A stretch of 64,000 nt of DNA from Prorocentrum cordatum (taxonomy: Eukaryota > Sar > Dinophyceae > Prorocentrales > Prorocentraceae). The stretch spans positions 161,001 to 225,000 of the forward strand of contig CAUYUJ010010446.1 in NCBI GenBank assembly GCA_963575745.1, given 5' to 3'. Each line of letters starts with the position of its first letter. The first letter of the stretch is position 1. A program made the translations under genes and the position numbers. The notes under the pieces were generated by a model. That model was not told the origin of the DNA. It worked only from the letters and a program-made list of their open reading frames with translations, and did not search any database. This document shows, piece by piece, positions 22,078-32,685 of this stretch.

Positions 22078-22502
22078 TACTGATCTTCAGATTCATCATC
22101 ACCATCAACAGCATGTTGTTCGTCATCCGCATCAACATCATTATCACCATCGTCATCATCACCATTATCTTCATCATCACCATCAACATCAACAGCATAC
22201 TCAGCATCAGCGTCCATCATCATCATTACCATCATCACTACCATCATCACCAGCACCACCAGCACCACCATTATAATAGCATCATATGATAAGCTTCATC
22301 ATCAGCATCATCACCATCATCATCATGCGCACCACCATCATCACCATCATCATCACCATCACCACCACCAACATCATCGTCATTAGCATCATCATCATCA
22401 TCACCACCATCAGCATCACTGACATCATCATCACCATAAACATCACGATTGTCATCACCATCACCATCAGCAGCATCACCATCGTCGCCATCATCACCAT
22501 CG

Positions 22503-22539
<37 letters not shown>

Positions 22540-22641
22540 CAACAGCTTCATCATCATGATCATCAGTACCGTCATCATCAACAACATCATCAACACCATC
22601 ACCATCACCATCACCGTCACTACCACCATCATCACCGCCAC

Positions 22642-22703
<62 letters not shown>

Positions 22704-22790
22704 CCATCATCAGCATCAGAATCATAATCAACACCATCACACTAATAATAACAATAAACATCATGAGCATCATCAGCATCATCAGCATCA
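21868..22790. repeat. (CAT/ATC)n microsatellite, about 0.9 kb
   Basis: Almost continuous ATC triplets with CAC and CAG variants. Poly-His, poly-Met/Ile and poly-Asp frames on both strands are artefacts. Confidence 0.98.
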
Positions 22791-23700
22791 TCATTTTCCT
22801 ACCTCCTCCTGCGCCTCCTGCTCCTCCTTTTCCTCCTCCTCGCCGTCGACCAAGGGCCTCGGCTGTCCCTCGTCCCTCGTCCCGCGCAAGCGCGAGCCCC
22901 CCCCCCCCGTGGCCGCCGCCTCGGCCCCGAGCCCGCAGCATCTTCGGCTGGGCTCCCGCCGTTGTCCCCGTCGTCCTCGTCGTCGTCCTCGGGCCACGCG
23001 GGGCCCCACCCCAGCTCCGAGCTTTGAGACGGGCGGGGGCTCCGCGCCGCCGCTGCTCGGCCCGCGCGGGGGGCGGCGGGCGGCTCGGACACGCCGCGGA
23101 CGCCGCGGGGAGTGTGGCGATCGGGTGCTGAAACACATGAAAGGGAGGGGGGCGGGAGAAAGAGACGGATCCTGGCCAAGCCCATCCTGGGCCCAGGATC
23201 GGTGCTTACGTGCATACGCCCTCCTGGCCTCGGCAGGAACGCATTCACACCGACCATGTCCCCAGGATTGGCCTGGCCAGGATCGGTGCAGGTGCGTTCT
23301 TTGAGCTGAGATGGCAGATGTTAAGTCACCTGCACTTCACACTGCGGCGGGTTGTTGAGGGGGCACGGGCTGGGAAGGACTTGGCTCGCCTGGCTTCGAT
23401 GGGGGTGCTGGAAACGGGGGGGGCGTTCGGGAACAAGCTAGATCACCTGATTTCGCACTTCGCGCTGCGATGGATGATGGGAAAGGGGGGAAGCGCTGGG
23501 AATGGAGCAAAGTCGCCGAACATCGCACACCGCGAAACGCAACTGCCTTCGCACTCCCGCGCCGCCTCCTTAGAATTACTCCGACGGTGTGACCCCGCTT
23601 GGTAATGTTTTAAGTTTGCCTGGAGATGTCCTCCTGCCCTCTCTTCCTACCCCCGCCTGCCATTTCCGTTTCCTCTTGAATGTCCCTCCTGCCTCATCCT
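22790..23700. other. GC-rich spacer, no supportable gene
   Basis: 22790-23130 is GC-rich with Ala/Arg frames on both strands. 23150-23290 contains GGCCAAGCCCATCCTGG and CCAGGATCGGTGC twice. 23290-23600 is open but not convincing. Confidence 0.4.
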
Positions 23701-23727
23701 CCTGCCTCCTCCTCTTCGGAGTCCACG

Positions 23728-24270
23728 ATGGATCTCGCCGAGAGGGCCATGAGCCAAGAGCCCGCGGCCAGAGATCGCGCCCTCAGATCTCGCAGCGGAG
23801 ACCGGGGCAGACCGACTCGCAGGGGAGGGGGAGACCGACCACCACGTGGTGCGCCAGCCGCGGGGTCCGCGGCCGCGGCAGATGGCATCCTCGGCCCGCC
23901 GTAGGCCGCGCGCGCGGCAGAGGGAGGCCGCCCCCGACAGGTGCCGAACCCGAATCTCGAGAGACCAGACGTCGTGCGCCTGCTACAGGAGACGTTCGAC
24001 AACGCGGACAACACCTTCGGACTGAGACGGGAGGACCTGACCTCGTTGGCGCAGGGGAGGGTCCCTCTGGAGCTGGTCCAAGCCTTCTTCCCCGTGATGA
24101 CGAGGGCCGCGCTTCGCACGATGTAGGGGGCGCACCAGGTGCACATGGACAAGGATCACGACATATGCAAGGCCATGCGCATCACGGGCAGATGCTACGT
24201 CGAGGAAGCTCGGGGCTCAGCGCAAGCTGTTCGTACATCTTCAATGACAAGGGCACGCGAGTGATAATGA
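23728..24270 (+). pseudogene. Short broken gene with in-frame TAG codons
   Basis: One frame runs from ATG 23728 (MDLAERAMSQEPAARDRALR) to TAG 23902. It resumes as PNPNLERPDVVRLLQETFDN then LTSLAQGRVPLELVQAFF to TAG 24124, and again as GAHQVHMDKDHDICKAMR then ITGRCYVEEA to about 24210. A one-base shift there would give KLGAQRKLFVHLQ. The middle part has clear protein-like, amphipathic composition. The family is not recognised. Two in-frame TAGs and a probable shift make it a pseudogene unless TAG is read through. Confidence 0.5.
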
Positions 24271-24598
24271 TGTGATGAGCGTTCATTTTCCGCGGCAGCC
24301 GCGCAGCCGGGCCCGCCGCTGCCCCCAGCGCGCTCAGCCGGCGCCTGGGAAAGGCATGCGGGCGCCCACGGGCCTGAAGGCAGCACCTCTGTGTTCGGCC
24401 TGTCTGGGCAAGCGCGAGTGGCCGTGGCGCGCGCCTGCCCCCGTCACTCATTTTTCACGCGATGGGGGCGCCCAAACGCCCTCGCCATGGGCCGCTGAGC
24501 CGCTGCTCGAAGTAATGATGTCAAACTCTTCGGTAGCGTCGCTCACTACAGCAGGTGCCCCCGCAGCGTTGTCGGGCGGCGACCATTTGCTGCCCTTG
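24270..24598. other. Spacer
   Basis: GC-rich unique DNA between the + strand pseudogene and the 3' end of the minus-strand element. Nothing is recognised. Confidence 0.5.
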
Positions 24599-25233
24599 TC
24601 ATAGATGGCCTGGCAGACCGTCTACCAGCTTGAGGGCGTTGTTCACCAGAGACTGGATCGTGTAGGAAAACGTATCCTCATTGATTGAGAAACTGATGCC
24701 CCTGACGTCCTGGGACATCACGCGTGCGTGGGCGTCGCTAGTGGCGGGTGCCCCCGCGTTGCTCGATGCAGGCTGTCCTGCTATGGTCTCTGCATCAGCG
24801 TTCTCCTTGACGAGCATGGGTGTTTCCTCGCACTGAGGGTTGGCTGTGATAGGAAACGCCGTTGAGCCATTGGCCTCCGTTGCGGCTCCATGCTCGTCGA
24901 CCTTGATCGCCAGGTGCCCTGATGGCGTGCACCCTGGCGCCTTCACCAAGGAGGAGCCTGCACATCTGCACCTGGGATGATCATCTTCTCGTCTCCCTGT
25001 TAAAGGATCGGGATTGCGCGCATGTTTGACATGCTTCTTGAATCCAGGATTGCAAGGAGGTTCTCGCCATATCCCCCTGCCACATTGGCTGAATAGGTAC
25101 CCGACCTGGCAATTCCGGGCTCCCCCGCGGAGTCGCCCCTTTCCTTGTACGCAACCTTGCAATGCAGTGAATCGTGGCAGATGGCGGCTCCATGCCCCGC
25201 ACCAGACACATGCAACCTCTTCGTCAAGATCAC
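24599..25233 (-). pseudogene. C-terminal part of the minus-strand multi-domain gene
   Basis: The frame ending at TGA near 24599 reads SGHLAIKVDEHGAATEANGS, then ETIAGQPASSNAGAPATSDA, then DTFSYTIQSLVNNALKLVDG. Upstream (25233-25000) a different frame is more coherent: GIARSGTYSANVAGGYGEN then LLAILDSRSMSNMRAIPIL. A shift between them is therefore likely. The AGQPASSNAGAPA phrase is a linker motif that recurs through the whole 24.6-31.3 kb region, which ties these blocks together. No domain is recognised in this segment. Confidence 0.5.
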
Positions 25234-25380
25234 CTTCTTGGTGTCGTGTCCGTGGGAGCGTGAAACTCGTTCGAATGTCTGTGCAGTTTCAGACCAATGG
25301 TGTTGATGTTGTTACCGATGTCCACTAGGATAGCCAGCATACCATATACCATGGTCCAGCTGTTCGCTGCCAGGGCTAAC

Positions 25381-26253
25381 TCATGTCGTTCTCCGCATCT
25401 GCCCGGCACATCGGTCAGCGTTGTGCCGCACAGGCCTCTTGCGGCGCCTTTGCTCCAACACCCACCGAACCCTCATCAGAGACTTAAAGACGTTCATGTA
25501 GCCCCTGGCTTCTTCTTCTTCTGTGATGGGATGCTTCTGGAAGATCCAGGCAGACGGGTACTCGTCATGCATGTGGGGATGGTGTGGGGAAAGCGGCGTG
25601 TTCCCAGAAGTATCTTCGTCGGCGCGCACTGCATCCTGCCCATCCGCGTTGAACGTCAGCACCGCGTGCAGCATGTCACGCTCAGATATGGCACTGGCGC
25701 CGCTAAGCGCACTCGCTGGGCTCTCGGTGCTGCGCGTGCGCAGCGGGCGGCCATATGGCATACTGCCGTCGGGTGCGCGACGGCAGTGCGTGCTCCTTTC
25801 AGTGGACCTCTCTATGCGCCTCAGCCATGTCTCATTAGCGGGCAGCCCTGCTGGCATTGTTTCGGCAGGTGCTCCTACAGCATCTGCCGATTCGGCTACC
25901 AGAGGCATTGGCGCATCAGCGGCGGGCATAGTAGCTGCTGGATCCTGCCCCGCATTAGAGGATGAAGCAGGCTGCCCCGCAGATGTGGCTGGTGGCCCCG
26001 CAGCAGCTGCAGTGCCTTGCATCGTCGCCGTGACGCGGTTCAGTTCTTCACGGGGATCTCTGAGATCATTTGCCCCGCGGAGTACCTCTTCAGGTCGACC
26101 CGCTGTAGATTGATCCCCAGCAAGGGCACAGCGAAAATCGGCCATGAGGCCTGCGCCCCTGCACGTGGCACTTGGTGCCTCACTTGGTGCATATTCGAGC
26201 TGTCGGTCCACATGTGCGCGGGCCACGCGATCCCAGCACTGCGCATGAATATG
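25381..26253 (-). pseudogene. RING C-terminal half plus Ala/Pro-rich region
   Basis: This frame opens in the second half of a RING finger, HIHAQCWDRVARAHVDRQLE then ATCRGAG. It continues through GQPASSSNAGQDPAATMPAA, an Arg/Ser-rich block (RRIERSTERSTHCRRAPDG), an acidic stretch and HPITEEEEARGYMNVFKSLM, to a stop at 25381-25383. It is in frame with itself for about 290 codons. It joins the RING first half only through a frameshift near 26250. Confidence 0.55.
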
Positions 26254-26658
26254 TGACCACACTGAAGCCTCCACACCTGGTCGTGATATGCAAATTCTTC
26301 CAGACACATGGCAAATTTGGTAAAATCACAATCATTGATGCTTGGTGGCGTTGCCGATGGCCTCGTACGAGTCTGTCGCTCAAGCGCATACTCTCCCATC
26401 TCATGCCGATTCGGTGGCGCTGCAGGTGCCATTTGCTGCGCCAGAGGCATTGGTCCCATAGCAACAGCTGCTGATAAGTTCATCAGGTTGCCCCGCAAGT
26501 GTAGGTGCAGCGGGCGCCCCCGCACGATTCATCATGCGGTGTAGCTGTCGCTCCTGATTGCGGCGTTGGTGAGCCAGTTGCATTGTGAGATTGGCCTGCT
26601 GCGCTTCATGGATGGCCAAGATCTCGGGGCGCAGCTCTCCCATAGACGAGGGCGCCAC
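26040..26658 (-). pseudogene. RING finger N-terminal half and upstream helix
   Basis: The first frame (26658 down) gives MGELRPEILAIHEAQQANLT then MQLAHQRRNQERQLHRMM, a predicted helix, and an AGAPAAPTLAGQP linker. A shift leads to the frame from 26525 with MAPAAPPNRHEMGEYALERQ and then FAMCLEEFAYHDQVWRLQCG-HIF (26310-26245). This resembles RING-H2 'C-x2-C-L-E-E-F ... C-G-H-x-F-H', with the first Cys replaced by Phe. The rest of the finger (HAQCW...) is in another frame. RING proteins are ubiquitin E3 ligases; this copy should not fold. Confidence 0.6.
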
Positions 26659-26679
26659 TAGCTCAGAGCCGCGATGCGT

Positions 26680-27430
26680 GACCTCCTAGCCCATGGGGGC
26701 CGCCAGGTGCCCGCAGTGGGGCGCCTGGCCTGGTGCGACGGGTTCGCGCCCAGCGCCGCGCGTCAACTGGGGCCGATCAAAATCATCACCAGTTGCCCGA
26801 ATGCACGGGTTCTCGGGCTGAACGCCAACCCGAGGGACGCTGGTCTCCTGAGCGCAATAGGCAAGGAACATATGGGCATCCATGGGTGGATCAGCGGGCC
26901 TTTCAGCAGCCGTTGGGTCGCGCGTCGGGTGGCCAAAGAATGCTGGGACGTATCCATATCGATTAGGGCGATCAGGTGATGGATTCGCATGTGGGGCGTA
27001 TTCCCACAGGGAAGTCCAGTTCGCGCTCGGGAGGTTGATGCCGTCCGGCTGCGTCTTCTGCATAGCCTCGCGCATCTGCCTATGCATCCATTGCTGTTGT
27101 CCCAAGAGGCGCTCGGTCCTCCGGGCAGACTCCTGGTCTGTAGTGGCAGGTAGCCCCGCAAAAGCACGTGGAGATGCAAATGGCGATGTAACTTCCAAGG
27201 CTTGGTAGAGCCGAAGGTCCATTCTGATACTGTGGAGCCTATAGCCTGCAGACTGCGAGTGCTCCCGGCGCTCTGTGGAGTGCCGAATGGGGTCGTGGCC
27301 CTGCTCATGGGTGCGAATGTGGCAGGTGACCCCGTAAGCGCCAGCAGCTGCTGCGCCTGGGTGCGCCGCGGGTCGTTCGCGTACAGTCCGTCGTTAGGTG
27401 TGGCTCTGCTGGATGTCATGCCAGATAGAT
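26680..27430 (-). pseudogene. Linker region of the minus-strand gene
   Basis: Minus strand from 27419: MTSSRATPNDGLYANDPRR then TGSPATFAPMSRATTPFG. It then shifts frame near 27222 to MDLRLYQALEVTSPFASPRA, QESARRTERLLGQQQWMHRQ and NRYGYVPAFFGHPTRDP, ending at TAG near 26686. It contains a probable coiled or helical segment (RRTERLLGQQQWMHRQMREA). No family is recognised. Confidence 0.5.
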
Positions 27431-27511
27431 CAGCACTCTGAGCTTGGATCCATAACCCATCCGAGCCTCCCGCAGGTCTTCCTGCTTGATATGCCTCTGC
27501 AATCCATCCTT

Positions 27512-28470
27512 TCAGCGCTGATGCATCGCATGGGCGCTCATCGTATTCCTGTGGAACAGGGGCGGGCCCGTGCAGGTTACCCGCTGGTTGTCTTCAATAT
27601 GCAATTCGTTGACCCACACCTGTCCAAATCGATCGCATGTGCATTGGACGCTGTTAGGTTTGATGCCGATAAGTTGAACAATGTGGCTTGGCGGAATCCT
27701 GCCAATGTTCCCCGGCGTCGTGATGACTCCGTTGGCAGACCGCCAAATCGGAATGTTGTCACGAAATAATGTTTTAACGCTCACCAGGACCAAGACTCCG
27801 GACTCCATTCGCAGGCCTGGTTGGACCCGACCATCTCCAGGTAAGTATGGGCATCCGTGAACCATCTGCCTGCCTTTCCCTTGGGAATTGTCCTCGCTGC
27901 AACAACGCAGACCAACGTGTAACATGTTCGGGACATTCACCCACTGCGTACCGTGAATGAAGAAGCAGTGCGCCCCTGGTTCGTTCAGGTCTGTTACCCG
28001 TGAGGACAAGGACACTGGGCATCTGATGCCTGGGCCGCTGCATTCACTGCTGGGGCGCAAGAAGTAAGTGGGGCGGGATTCCCCGCATGACCTAAGTGTC
28101 TTCACCTGGGGCCTGTTCTTCTGCATGCCTGAGTTGTCGACCACCCCGCAGAGGCCGAGCGCCGCCAGTGCCTGATAGGCCCAATTCTGGCCTCGAAGGC
28201 GCCACTTAACGGCATCCAGGTGGTGGTTCTGCCAGTGCCCCCTTCCTTCTGGTCGCCAATTTCCCCACGGGTCTCCGAGGCCCACCTGGCCGTCAAACTC
28301 GCCATGCGAGGTGACGCAGCTGATGAACTGGTTGGAGAGCTTGTCGCGGCAAAATGGCTAATGCCGCGTGGCCGTGGTGAGCCATGCCGAGCAGCAGCGC
28401 TGGTCGGATTCACTTAGGAGCTTCGCGCGGAGATTCTCATCATGCAGCACCTGCGCTAATAATGCCTCCT
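27512..28470 (-). pseudogene. RNA 2'-phosphotransferase (Tpt1/KptA)-like domain
   Basis: Minus strand, in frame from about 28470: LLAQVLHDENLRAKLLSES, a TAG at about 28362, RDKLSNQFISCVTSHGEFDG, then from 28285 WQNHHLDAVKWRLRGQNWA. The Tpt1 half follows with HGTQW (27955-27941), YLPGDGRVQPGLRMESGV, and IPIWRSANGVITTPGN (27745-27700). Tpt1/KptA enzymes remove the splice-junction 2'-phosphate of tRNA using NAD+. The family's C-terminal half has H-G-T-x-W, PGD, SG-M-R and S-x-NGV-x-LTPG, which align in order here. The N-terminal R-x-R-A-x-QGHS signature is not visible, so activity is doubtful. It sits in a gag-like context, not with tRNA genes. Confidence 0.65.
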
Positions 28471-28495
28471 CGGACTCGCAGCTGAGGGCAGGCCC

Positions 28496-29804
28496 CTACC
28501 GCGAAACATTGCGGGCGCGCTGACGTGCAAGAGTATCTCCATCAGCGCGTGTAGCGGTGCACTCCATGTTGCGTTGCAACACCCTGTAGCGGTCAGACCC
28601 GTCAGAGGCCTGTAGGCTGGGTTGACCCTCGTCTGGCTCGCGGTTCCAAGGGTCTCCCAGATGCCTTGGCTTTCTCGCGGACGTCGCGATATTGGCAACC
28701 GGCGATTGCGGGGGCAGCCCCCGGTGCTTTCGAGGTAGTCTGCACCACCTTATCACCCGCATCGCGCTTGGAGGAGGCTTCTCTGGACGACCCGCCGAGC
28801 GACTGCGCCCGGCCGGGCCCCCCGTGGATCCTGCCGGGAGTCGGGGCGCGCAAGAATACGAGGCCCGTCGGCGTAGGTGCACTGTCACCCTGGAACGCCT
28901 CTGCTGTCGCGGCCGCTGCCGGCCGCCTGGAGCGCCGCCTGGAAGCGGGTTTCCCCGCAGATCGGTGTGACTTGTTGCGTCCAGGGTCAGCGTCAGCTGA
29001 GCCAGTCCTTTTCGTGTGTTTGGCCGGTGGAGGAGCTGGTGACCTCGGCAAGATCGGAGTTGGGGAGAGATCGACGTCCTTCTCAGACCTCTTCTTCGGG
29101 AGCTCCGGGTCCTCAGGCGGTTCTTCTGCGGGTGTCCCCGCGTCGGGCGATGCCGCGGGTTCCCCCGCATCGCGGGCCGCTGGCTCGCCCTGCTGTCTTG
29201 GCCGGTAAATTGCCACGTGCTTGATCTGCGCCCTGTTCTTGCAATCCAGATCGCACTGTTCAGCGTTAATTCTTCTGCGTGCGATGGTGGATATCAAGCC
29301 CGCGACGCTGCAGTTGTATGCGACTGGCATGCCCGGGGCAAGACCCATGTCCGTTGCTATATTCGGGGAGGTGTCTATACCTATATCCGTCGCGTCGCTG
29401 TTCTCAGTTTCGCAGGTGCGCTCTGACTCTGCGCAAGGAGGAGCAGCGACAGTATGACCCACTGCTTCAGCAAGGCCAGTACCATCAGCCCCTGCATCGC
29501 CCCCCGGAAGGCCAGCACCTTCATGGGAAGAAGAAGCGGGTTGCCCCTGAGGCGGTGATTGCTGTCGAGGTTCTGCCACCTTCGATCGACAAGTTTTGCC
29601 TCGTCCTCGGTGATCTGCTGGTAATCGATCGGCTTTGGTCAAGCACTCTTCATGGGGATGGTTGGTCGGATCCACCTTGCGACCCAGACCATCTCCATGA
29701 GACCAGACCCACTGTGTTTGCTCAAACTTAGGGCTCCCTGATGGTCGCCACATCGGACATGCGGGTCCGCGGTCGGCAGAACGCTCACAGGGGCGGGCAG
29801 ACAT
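28496..29804 (-). pseudogene. Ala/Pro-rich linker block of the minus-strand gene
   Basis: One frame (29804 to 28602) includes QPASSSHEGAGLPGGDAGAD, CDLDCKNRAQIKHVAIYRPR, ARDAGEPAASPDAGTPAEEP and an Arg/Lys/Ser tail. Near 28700 coherence passes to the frame ending at 28496 with NREPDEGQPSLQASDGSDRY and RVLQRNMECTATRADGDTL. That frame then meets TAG at 28497 and continues in phase into the Tpt1-like segment. The disordered composition suggests an inter-domain region. Confidence 0.5.
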
Positions 29805-30870
29805 CGGCCCTTAATGATGGCTCTTGTGGAGTGTGGGGGGCCGACTTGGTACCATAACCTCTCTTAGTACGGACGATTATGCCGCGTTCATTCCGCGTGA
29901 CATGAAGGAGTGAATACCAGTGGTGGATGTCGTGCTCGGCCCAGCCTTGGTCGAGCCAGTACTGCATGGTACGTGGTGGAATATACGAGCGAGCCAGCCC
30001 ATGATCTTCGTAGCTAACGAGGCGCTGCGCGCCATGCACTTCGGGCTCGCCTGGCTGGTCCTCGTTCTGAGGCGGGTTTCCCCGCGAGCGTTCCCTTCTC
30101 GGCGGGGCCCATGGGATCCTTGTGTCAGGAGGGCGCGGGCGCTGCGCGCCACTAGAGCGAGCGCGCGAGTGCCCGCGCGAGTAACTCCGACCGTGGCGCT
30201 GCGGGCGATGACTCTCAGCATCCCACTTGTCTTTGTCGTCGTCTTTGCGAATCACCCGTCTCCAAACTGGGCGCCTCGTGAACAGGTCATGTATCACGAA
30301 CGCGAAGCGATGGTCTTCGTCACGCCCGCATTCGCATTGGATGCGATCGGAAAGGTCACCAATATTTCGCGGCGTTCTCCGCGAAGGATCTTCGTCGAGC
30401 GATGCTCTGGATATCGGATCACCAATGACCCGCGGATGGAGCATCAAACGTGTCTCCTCCTCTGTCTCCGGAATTGTAGCCTCAGGCTCCGCGGGCGCCC
30501 CCGCCGCGTCGCGGTCTGAATGGGCGGGCGCGCGGAAATCCTCGACGAATTCGATCTGCGCAAGTTGCCCCGCGATGGGAATGCCCAACCAGTCCGCCAG
30601 GTTGATCTCGCCATGGCCAACGTAAATTTCCTCGAAGAGCTCGTCGGCGCATTTCTCGAGGGACATGCTGGCGCTTAGATGCCTGGCGGCCGTGAAATGG
30701 GCGGCGGCAGCGGGGGTGTCTGCGGTCTCGGCAAATAGCGTCTCCCAGTCGACATACAGCGTGTCCGAATCGGTTTGAGCTACATGCATCGACGGACCCC
30801 CGCCTCCCCCATCGCCTCGGGGGCGTTCGCGACGGACGTGCTGCGTGCTATGGCAGATGCCACGTTCCAT
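29785..30870 (-). pseudogene. Zinc-knuckle remnant and acidic / RS-rich segment
   Basis: Minus strand from 30870: a knuckle-like RGICHSTQHVRRER, i.e. C-x2-C-x4-H-x4-C with both outer cysteines changed to Arg (CGT and CGC for TGY). DTLYVDWETLFAETADTP, FEEIYVGHGEINLADWLGI, a DRDAAGAPAEPE linker and IQCECGRDEDHRFAFVIHDL follow. Then comes an Arg/Ser-rich stretch (RPQRHGRSYSRGHSRARSS), QYWLDQGWAEHDIHHWYSLL and a TAA near 29785. It is open for 361 codons and is the best-preserved block of the element. Confidence 0.6.
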
Positions 30871-31546
30871 GGTTTTGCCATTGGATCTTTCGGTTTACCC
30901 CGACGTCCCTCACCCGTTCCTGAGGTGCGCCCGCGGCCTCTACCTGCCCCCAGGAAGCGTTCTTCGTATTGTGGTCTAGGAAGGGGTGCCACGAATGCCG
31001 ACATACCTCTGCCATCTAGTCGCCGTCGTTTGCCCTTGCCCTTGCCTCGACCCTTACCCTTTACTGTGAGCGCCCGTCGGATAGTACGTTGCACCTTACG
31101 ACCTGGTTTTTATTCATGAAACGTCTCCAGCGACGTTCGTGAGTCTGGCATCCTAGACATAACCATTGCGCCTGCTGTTCTGCAATGAGGCACGCGGGCA
31201 TGTCGGTATAATCTAGGGCGCAAGTTTCGTCATCTGATGACGCGTCGGCGTCGGTTCCAGTGCCGATGTCGAACTCGGCGGGTTGCCCCGCTGAGCCTAC
31301 AAGGGCAATGGCTCGAGCAGGGGCCGCCGTGACGGTTCCTGATATCGAGCCCAAGAATCTTGCGACCCGAAGGCTGGCCACAATGTTGGGCTCATAAGGT
31401 GGCGGCCTCTTTTGGCTGTGGATCATCGTCCCAGACGTTTGTCGCAGGTTGCCCTGCATTGGTCTCAGTATGAAGGGCTTCCGCACGGTGACCGTGGCTA
31501 AATATACCACCAATGTTGCCGGGGTTTCGCTCGGCGATGTGCGCAT
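30780..31546 (-). pseudogene. Nucleocapsid-like Lys/Gly segment
   Basis: Frame from 31546 holds NIVASLRVARFLGSISGTVT, GSAGQPAEFDIGTGTDADA, an acidic SSDDETCALDYTD and LIAEQQAQWLCLGCQTHERR then WRRFMNKN. The frame then shifts to GKGRGKGKGKRRRLDGRG with PQYEERFLGAGRGRGR and GKPKDP, which recalls the basic linker before the zinc knuckle in copia-type gag. One base is missing between KPKDP and the knuckle frame at about 30880. Confidence 0.55.
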
Positions 31547-31577
31547 GTGACCTCGTGCGTTCTAGTGGGGAGTCTAA

Positions 31578-32685
31578 TTATTGCAAGGCCCTCGGCATTT
31601 GGTGGCTGAGCGGCCGCAGTAGTTGCTGCGCGCGCGACGCGCCCACTCCCAGAGCCCTGAACAGGATGACTGCTAGGATTTGGAAATTGGGGATATTGAA
31701 CGACGCGATCTCAGCCTCGTAGCGGGCTATCTCGAAGCGCGCTAACGTCTGGTCGATCCGTTCCCACGCATGGACTCGAAAGTCGATAAGAGCCGTTCCC
31801 GAGTTGAGTTGGCGTTCCTCCTCTAGATGTTCAAACTTCGCGTAGAGGAGGAACGCGGTGTAGGTGGCGCCATCGGTGTGGCGGCCGCCGATATCAACGC
31901 CAACCTTAATGACTGCGGAGGGCACTCTCATGGCCATGGTCCGCGCGGGCCCTCCCTGACCGCGCTGGAGTGCCGCGGCCTGTTGGGGGGGGGGGCTCAC
32001 GGCGCCTGTGGCCACGTCGATCGAGGCACGTACTCCGAACGAATTCGCGGAAAGGTACATTGCCGGCAGGGCCCCAGTGGGGGTCGATTATTTGCGCGTC
32101 GTGTCCGCCACGCTGCACCCGTCCCACAGCGCGCCCGATGGCGACCCACAGGAAGCCAAATATGGTAGTGCCAACCCAGCGGCCCCTTAGGTCGTGGTCG
32201 GACATTCGTGGCTGGAGGTCGCGGTGTGTTGTCGTTAGCCTGCGCGGGGGTGGAGGCGGCGCAATGTCGTATCGCATGTTACCATGCATGGTCTCTTCGA
32301 AAAAGTTTCCAATTCGAGTAGGAGGGTGGTCTTCAGGAGTGTAGTAGCGCAGGGAAGTGGGACTCATGTAAGAGGCCTCCGCGAGAACGGAGGTAGCACT
32401 GCAAGTGTTCTTGCGGTCGCGCGTAGTTATGCGCATTCCTCCGCGCAGACCCACTGCACCAGGATGTTCCGCCATGTCAGTAGTCGACCACATAGTGAGT
32501 GGATGCTGAGGAGTAGAGCAAGAGCTGACCACCATAGGCCAGCGGCCAGCTCCGCTACCAAGTGTGAAACTGGCTGTGAGGCCCAACCAGCAGCTTTGCC
32601 CAAGGCGAAGCCCATATCCAACTCTGTCGTAGTAACGATAGCCCCAAGAGTAAGAGTGAGCCGCGGGAGCGACGAGCCATGTCAA
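31578..32685 (-). pseudogene. Capsid (gag)-like N-terminal region
   Basis: Minus strand: an upstream frame (32685-32060) with SPTSLRYYTPEDHPPTRIGN then MRYDIAPPPPPRRLTTTHRD, then a shift near 32060 to the frame ending at 31578. That frame is continuous: GAVSPPPQQAAALQRGQGGP, GRHTDGATYTAFLLYAKFEH, AWERIDQTLARFEIARYEAE and NIPNFQILAVILFRALGVGA. The 'W-E-R-I-D-x-x-L-A-R-F-E-x-x-R' helix and hydrophobic LLRAL-type segment are what I expect of gag capsid regions in dinoflagellate retroelements. This assignment is by recall, not search. Confidence 0.55.

Noticed and set aside
21797-23136. Poly-His, poly-Met and poly-Asp proteins
   Set aside because: Direct translations of the CAT/ATG microsatellite in all frames.
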